From assembly GCA_964573475.1 (NCBI GenBank), contig CAZNJT010000028.1, positions 1 through 17,602 of the forward strand: a DNA stretch of 17,602 bases. Direction: 5' to 3'. The notes beneath the pieces were generated by a model. It made no database searches. It had not been told where the DNA came from and was given only the letters and a program-made list of their open reading frames with translations. The first letter of the stretch is position 1; every line of letters begins with the position of its first letter. Origin of the DNA: CAVZKK01 sp964573475. GTDB taxonomy: Archaea; Thermoproteota; Bathyarchaeia; Bathyarchaeales; Bathycorpusculaceae. Shown here piece by piece: positions 14,007 through 17,602 of the stretch. The position numbers and the translations under genes were made by a program.

Positions 14007-14689
14007 TCTGGTGTTTTGTTGATGTATTCTATTAGTGTTGGCAGGTCTGTTATTGATGTTATAAAGTAGTTTGCTCCAGAACTGATTAGTTCTTTTGGAG
14101 AAGAAACTCCAGTCGGCAAGCCCACAGCAATAGCCTTTAGCTCCTTGGCGCACCTCATGTCGATGGCACCGTCTCCAATAACTATGGCTTCTTCTGGATT
14201 AACCCCTAAAGCCTTTAGTGCGGCTTCAAGGTGTTCAGTGTTAGGCTTAATGTATTTCACACTGTTTCTGGGTGTTACAGCATCAAAAAATTCTGTTATC
14301 CCAAACCGCTTTAAAATGTAGTTTGTTGATTTTTCACTGTTAATTGTGCACAAGCCTATTTTCAAATCCATTTTCTTCAAAGTCTTCAATGTTTCCAAAA
14401 CCCCTGGAAGCAAACTAGTGGTTTTCGCGGCTTCCAACTCGTATTTCTCAGCTATCGCCAAAGCTTTATCGCGAGTTTCCATCATCGTCTTCTCCGATTT
14501 GCCGTTGTTTTTCATGAAAATTTCAGTTTTCTTCAACATTTCGAATATGCTTTCGTTTATGGATAGGACTGAGGCTGGCAACCCCCTTTTTATAAGAAAG
14601 CTTCTAACATCAGCCCTAACAGCCCTATAATCTATGTTGAAGCTCGCAATAGTCCCGTCCAAGTCGAAGATTACGGCTTTAATCGTCAT
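14000..14689 (-). CDS. HAD-superfamily hydrolase (phosphoglycolate phosphatase-like)
   Basis: The 229-residue protein has the four HAD motifs in order: DLDGT with nucleophile Asp9 and acid Asp11, the motif II Thr115 in LCTINS, Lys148 in YIKPNTEH, and GDGAID with Asp173 and Asp177. A helical cap between motifs I and II (about 18-90) marks subclass IA, the group of phosphoglycolate phosphatases and similar small-metabolite phosphatases; the substrate is not evident. The start is set at ATG 14689, giving MTIKAVIFDLDGT; an in-frame GTG four codons earlier (14701) is the alternative. It is convergent with the DUF35 gene and has no obvious tie to the acyl-CoA genes. Confidence 0.85.
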   Translation of the reverse strand: MTIKAVIFDLDGTIASFNIDYRAVRADVRSFLIKRGLPASVLSINESIFEMLKKTEIFMKNNGKSEKTMMETRDKALAIAEKYELEAAKTTSLLPGVLETLKTLKKMDLKIGLCTINSEKSTNYILKRFGITEFFDAVTPRNSVKYIKPNTEHLEAALKALGVNPEEAIVIGDGAIDMRCAKELKAIAVGLPTGVSSPKELISSGANYFITSITDLPTLIEYINKTPEE

Positions 14690-14836
14690 TGCATCTTTCA
14701 CTTTTGCTCATTCAATTTGAAGCCTTTAATCACTTTCTGAAAGAGATATACCTTGTGGTAAAAGCTTTTGTTGATTTTGTCAGCCAAATGAAGTAATTCA
14801 AAAGAAGAGGCAGCGGCGATAAGCTTTAGAGCCTCA

Positions 14837-15415
14837 ATGAAAGTAAATGGAATTATGGAAATTATTCGAACGGAGCGACTTGTACTACGAGACTTCGAGG
14901 AGGCGGACTGGGAAGCGGTACATAGCTATGGCTCTGACCTTGAGGTTGTTCGCTACATGGACTGGGGACCCGACACTGAGGAAGAAACTAAAAAGTTCAT
15001 TCAACGAGCAATCGCCCATCAAAAGGAGCAACCTCGTAGAATCTACACGCTTGCAATAGTCCTCAAGCCAGAAAATAAGCTCATTGGAGGTTGTGGAATT
15101 TATGTTTCAAACCCAGATAATCGAGAGGGATGGATTGGCTACTGCTTAAATCGCAATTTCTGGGGACAAGGCTATGCAACTGAAACAGCAAAAGTACTCC
15201 TCAAGTTTGGCTTTGACCAGCTAAATCTGCATCGCATATTTGCCACATGCGACCCAGCGAGCATTGCGTCCGCATGTGTCTTAGAAAAAACTGGCATGCA
15301 ACGTGAAGGCCACTTTCGAGAACACAGATGGGCAAAGGGAAAATGGCGTGACTCTTTGTTATACGCCGTTCTCGACTACGAATGGAAACAATTGGCTTCT
15401 ACTAACATAAAATAG
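14837..15415 (+). CDS. GNAT acetyltransferase, RimJ/RimL-like
   Basis: This 192-residue protein belongs to the GNAT group that acetylates amino groups of proteins or small molecules (Acetyltransf_3 type). It starts with the typical RTERLVLRDFEEADWEAV, has the acetyl-CoA pyrophosphate loop RNFWGQGYATE (about 106-116), then NLHRIFATCDPASIASACVLEKTGM (130-154) and REHRWAKGKWRDSLLYAVLDYEW at the end, all in family order. RimJ/RimL enzymes modify ribosomal protein N-termini, but many relatives act on other targets, so the substrate is open. No good ribosome site distinguishes ATG 14837 from the in-frame ATG 14855; the latter gives the more usual short N-terminus. The gene appears to be a single unit. 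Confidence 0.85.
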   Translation: MKVNGIMEIIRTERLVLRDFEEADWEAVHSYGSDLEVVRYMDWGPDTEEETKKFIQRAIAHQKEQPRRIYTLAIVLKPENKLIGGCGIYVSNPDNREGWIGYCLNRNFWGQGYATETAKVLLKFGFDQLNLHRIFATCDPASIASACVLEKTGMQREGHFREHRWAKGKWRDSLLYAVLDYEWKQLASTNIK

Positions 15416-15464
15416 CGCAAATCTGCGCCCCACAATGTTTTGCGTAGAATTTTGCAAGGGTAAA

Positions 15465-15476
15465 TTGAATATTCAA
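15465..15476. promoter_or_regulatory. Perfect 12-base palindrome before the small winged-helix gene
   Basis: TTGAATATTCAA lies 30 bases before ATG 15507, next to a TATA-like segment (CTTAAACATA, about 15478-15487). It could be an operator; its TTGAA/TTCAA half-sites resemble those before the mutase operon. Confidence 0.35.
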
Positions 15477-15506
15477 CCTTAAACATAATACTATGTTTGA
15501 TGCATT

Positions 15507-15731
15507 ATGAACTTTGAAGAATACACAAAAGAAAAGCTCTGGCCCATACTCACTGAAACAGTTCACGCTCTAGTCATGTATCTAAACCACAAGTCTTACA
15601 CGAGAGAAACTATTCTGAACGAAAAACCCGAAATAACACCCGCAGAATTAGCTGCAAGGTTAAATATGCCTTTGGGTGAAGCTTTGGTAATTCTCTACGA
15701 GTTAGCTGAAGAAAGACATTTGAAATCTTAG
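15507..15731 (+). CDS. Small winged-helix-like protein, unknown
   Basis: This 74-residue protein has an N-terminal helical part (about 1-35) and a stretch, ITPAELAARLNMPLGEALVILYELAEE (43-69), with the helix-turn-helix look of winged-helix regulators; the recognition wing is very short or absent. I do not recognise a named family. A TATA-like element about 20-28 bases before the ATG fits a leaderless transcript, and a perfect palindrome overlaps that promoter, so self-regulation is possible. The stop lies eight bases from the end of the convergent hydrolase gene. Confidence 0.6.
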   Translation: MNFEEYTKEKLWPILTETVHALVMYLNHKSYTRETILNEKPEITPAELAARLNMPLGEALVILYELAEERHLKS

Positions 15732-15739
15732 GCAGAGGC

Positions 15740-16765
15740 TCAAGTTTGTCTCCGGCGCCTTTGAATTGCCTTGTTTAGCCTCAAGTCTTGCCTGTACTTT
15801 GTTCTGCATGGATGTCCTTCTGCCCTGAACACTTGAGGCTGCCTTAGTGTAGCAATAATCGACCAGAGTGTGCCAAGTTTAATCTTTTCTTGATGAGAGC
15901 ATACGTATCCACTATGGTTTGACAAGATTTCTCGTGCATTTTCTACGTCTATTTTTGCATTATGTTGTTTAATTGCGTTGTAGATTGTCGTGTACCTGGG
16001 CAATGTGTCCCAGTTCGATTCATACCTTGCTCTTTGGTTCTCCATGTCTTGCATTTCGGGATGTACGAAATGGTTTGTGCAGATTACGAAGTCTTCACCC
16101 TCTTCTGGTCTGCGGACTCTCACCTTATCTGGCGCAGCTTCAACCACCGCCATATTAGCCTCTTTGTCAGCGACCAGAAAATTGTATGTCGAAGTTAAAT
16201 GGGCGTTTGAGAGAAGTTTGACAGCTTCTTCCACATTAGCACATTTGTCAAGAACACATCTCAAAGCAAGGATGAAAGAAATGCCAGGCTTGTTTCCTTC
16301 CGAATCTAAACCTGTCATTCCTATGGCTAGACCCTTCTCGTTTACTCCGTCTTCTCTTCCGATGAAAACGTCCGAATGTCCTAGGCTGAAGTAGCCCTCT
16401 TTAGGGCAAGTCAAGTAGCTCTCAGTATATTTCTTAAAGCTGTAGAAAAAGTCATAGTTGCGCCCGAACACGGTGTCAGAACCATTGAATGTTGCGAAAG
16501 CACTGCACATGGGCTCGGCTTTGAAGGCGCCGATGCTCAGGATGAATGCTGCCACCTGCTCGTATGAGGCATGACAAGCATCTGCGAATCCTTGAATTTC
16601 CTCCAATATTTCTGGAAAGACTCGTTTCACTTCCTTTTCACTTTTCTTTCCAAAATCGAGTTTTTCAGCTGATTGTTCTGAAACTCTGAAGCCATGTTCG
16701 TATAGTATGGTTGCGTATCGATAACCCATTTCATAATATGTGCCATTAACTCTCGGATGAAACAT
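15740..16765 (-). CDS. C45-family Ntn hydrolase (acyl-CoA:6-aminopenicillanate acyltransferase-like)
   Basis: The 341-residue protein resembles the acyltransferase/peptidase C45 family, N-terminal-nucleophile enzymes that free their catalytic Cys by self-cleavage and then hydrolyse or transfer acyl groups on linear amides. The expected nucleophile is Cys87 in EPMCSAF, followed by FGRNYDF (100-106), GVNEKGLAIGMTG (139-151), the STYNFLVADKEANMAVVEAAP segment (about 190-212) and CTNHF (228-232). Length and order are normal. There is no signal peptide, so it should act in the cytoplasm. GAGGAG lies about 13 bases before ATG 16765. It is divergent from the ArsR-type gene, which may control it. The true substrate is unknown; antibiotic synthesis should not be assumed. 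Confidence 0.82.
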   Translation of the reverse strand: MFHPRVNGTYYEMGYRYATILYEHGFRVSEQSAEKLDFGKKSEKEVKRVFPEILEEIQGFADACHASYEQVAAFILSIGAFKAEPMCSAFATFNGSDTVFGRNYDFFYSFKKYTESYLTCPKEGYFSLGHSDVFIGREDGVNEKGLAIGMTGLDSEGNKPGISFILALRCVLDKCANVEEAVKLLSNAHLTSTYNFLVADKEANMAVVEAAPDKVRVRRPEEGEDFVICTNHFVHPEMQDMENQRARYESNWDTLPRYTTIYNAIKQHNAKIDVENAREILSNHSGYVCSHQEKIKLGTLWSIIATLRQPQVFRAEGHPCRTKYRQDLRLNKAIQRRRRQT

Positions 16766-16854
16766 GGGACACCACTTTCTCCTCTTTTAATATCCTCGGT
16801 GAAAATAATTGTTTCCAAAGCTTATGGCAATTTTTTGTGCCGAGGGGCAAATTT

Positions 16855-16884
16855 ATTTGCTTAATGGCAATACAATAAGCAAAT
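16855..16884. promoter_or_regulatory. Inverted repeat (operator) before the ArsR-type gene
   Basis: ATTTGCTTA and TAAGCAAAT are perfect 9-base arms separated by 12 bases. The repeat lies just downstream of a TATA-like TTTATTT and before the likely start at 16901, where a dimeric ArsR-type protein could block its own transcription. A partial direct repeat (CTTATGGCAAT at 16820-16830 and CTTAATGGCAAT at 16860-16871) is also present between the divergent genes. Confidence 0.5.
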
Positions 16885-16900
16885 GGGTAAGGTGCCAAAG

Positions 16901-17191
16901 ATGAATGATTGCGATAAAACAGAAAAGCTTTTGAAGGCATTGGCTGACAAATCGCGGCTTCAAATCTTGGAATGTATACGAAAAGGGGTTTCAAATCCAG
17001 GCGAAATAGCCAAGAGGTTGAAGCGACACAGGTCAACTATTGAAAAACACTTACGAGTGCTTTTAGCGGCAAACATTGTTGAGAAAGTTCCATCTTTGAC
17101 TAAAGGTGGTCAGCTGTCAATTCGATATAAAATACGCGACAACGCGAACGAGCTTTTAGTAACTATTCAGAGAACTTGCCAAAATTTTTAG
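16901..17191 (+). CDS. ArsR-type winged-helix transcriptional regulator
   Basis: The 96-residue protein is a single winged helix-turn-helix domain: EKLLKALADKSRLQILECI is the typical ArsR opening, followed by GEIAKRLKRHRSTIEKHLRVLLAANIVEK with the recognition helix, and a wing near GGQLSIRYKI. No metal-binding CxC pattern in the recognition helix is present, so it is not evidently a metal sensor. The start at 16901 is preferred because AAGGTG lies six bases before it; an in-frame ATG at 16883 overlaps the inverted repeat and has no ribosome site. It is divergent from the C45 hydrolase gene and carries a likely operator in the shared intergenic region, which suggests it controls itself and perhaps that hydrolase. 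Confidence 0.82.
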   Translation: MNDCDKTEKLLKALADKSRLQILECIRKGVSNPGEIAKRLKRHRSTIEKHLRVLLAANIVEKVPSLTKGGQLSIRYKIRDNANELLVTIQRTCQNF

Positions 17192-17228
17192 GTTTATCCT
17201 TTCAAATTTTCCTTTCTAATTCAAAGTT

Positions 17229-17602
17229 TTAAATTATTTGGACGCTCGAAGCCTTAAAAGCTAAGAAAACTTCTGCGTCTAGGTTAAGTTTCATTTCGTT
17301 GAAGGAACGCTTAGTTATCTGAACCGTAAAAGGTTTTCCAACATCAACTTTAAGTCTAACAACAGAGCCCGAATCTTGAATATCAACAATTCTGCCCTGC
17401 AAAACGTTTCTTGCGCTGGATTCAAAGCGATTTCTAGACAGGATTATGTCTTCTGGACTGACAAAGACTGAAACTTCACCCGCGCTCTTGGTGGCTGCAA
17501 CTATCTGGATGCCGTTGCCAACATCTATCAGTGTTGAGCCGTCCTCTGAGATTTTTGCGGTTCCGGCAAAAGTATTTTCGACAGCGGCGAAGCTTGCCAA
17601 AG
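17229..17602 (-). CDS. ABC transporter ATP-binding protein, C-terminal TOBE part (molybdate/tungstate-type), partial
   Basis: Only the C-terminal 124 or so residues are in the window; the frame runs off the right edge, so the ATPase domain is not visible. The segment has ASFAAVENTFAGTA, which marks the end of many sugar/molybdate/tungstate-type ATPases, then FVSPEDIILSR and a TOBE-like beta domain (NVLQGRIVDIQDSGSVVRLKVD ... VFLAFKASSVQII). This layout fits the ModC/WtpC group, where the TOBE-type domain binds oxyanion or regulates the ATPase. Other importers of the CUT1/spermidine kind have similar tails, so the substrate is uncertain. Permease and binding-protein genes, if any, would lie beyond the window. 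Confidence 0.75.
   Translation of the reverse strand, partial: LASFAAVENTFAGTAKISEDGSTLIDVGNGIQIVAATKSAGEVSVFVSPEDIILSRNRFESSARNVLQGRIVDIQDSGSVVRLKVDVGKPFTVQITKRSFNEMKLNLDAEVFLAFKASSVQII

Noticed and set aside
1..17602. CRISPR arrays, tRNA or rRNA genes, insertion sequences
   Set aside because: I saw no regularly spaced repeats, cloverleaf-like segments, rRNA signatures or transposase motifs; all spacers are shorter than about 180 bases.

Overview
The window looks like archaeal DNA from a metagenome-assembled genome, most likely a Bathyarchaeia-like or related Thermoproteota lineage. The archaeal signs are thiolase/DUF35 gene pairs, TATA-type promoters about 24-30 bases before start codons (some apparently leaderless), many zinc-ribbon proteins and T-rich gene ends without strong hairpins. 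The lineage is an inference. A run of 100 N at 7112-7211 marks a scaffold join.

Layout. (1) 18-3534, plus strand: a tight four-gene operon encoding a Spo0M/arrestin-like protein with a zinc ribbon, a proline-linker zinc-ribbon protein, a helical protein and an SPFH (Band 7) protein ending in three zinc ribbons. A convergent small gene (3540-3866) is a free-standing copy of the SPFH protein's C-terminal tail. (2) 4031-4630: a P-loop kinase. (3) 8456 down to 4687, minus strand: a coenzyme-B12 acyl-CoA mutase operon (large subunit, small subunit, MeaB GTPase chaperone, cobalamin adenosyltransferase). The large subunit is split by the N gap, but the gap is artificial: the same 55 bases flank it, and merging them restores a 560-residue protein. 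(4) 8632-8808: a small basic protein with a leaderless-type promoter. (5) 8965-10083, minus strand: a KAS III/chalcone-synthase-like protein. (6) 10246-13967, plus strand: two consecutive thiolase-DUF35 pairs. (7) 13967-17602: a HAD phosphatase, a GNAT acetyltransferase, a small winged-helix-like protein, a C45/penicillin-acyltransferase-like Ntn hydrolase divergent from an ArsR-type regulator, and the C-terminal part of an ABC transporter ATPase with a TOBE domain.

The middle of the window (4.7-14 kb) reads as an acyl-CoA metabolism island. Three points stand out. The mutase has Phe89 and Gln207 where methylmalonyl-CoA mutase has Tyr and Arg; this is the isobutyryl-CoA mutase pattern, and no epimerase gene is present. 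The first thiolase has Gly in place of its nucleophilic Cys and also lacks the His of the HDCF motif, yet keeps a DUF35 partner, as does the steroid retro-aldolase Ltp2-ChsH2. The KAS III/CHS-like protein has Ile in place of its catalytic Cys but keeps His and Asn. The second thiolase has a full active site. So the island has one normal thiolase and two thiolase-fold proteins without a nucleophile, possibly serving a C-C bond-forming or -breaking route on branched acyl-CoAs that has not been described. All functional calls come from reading motifs; no database search was run.
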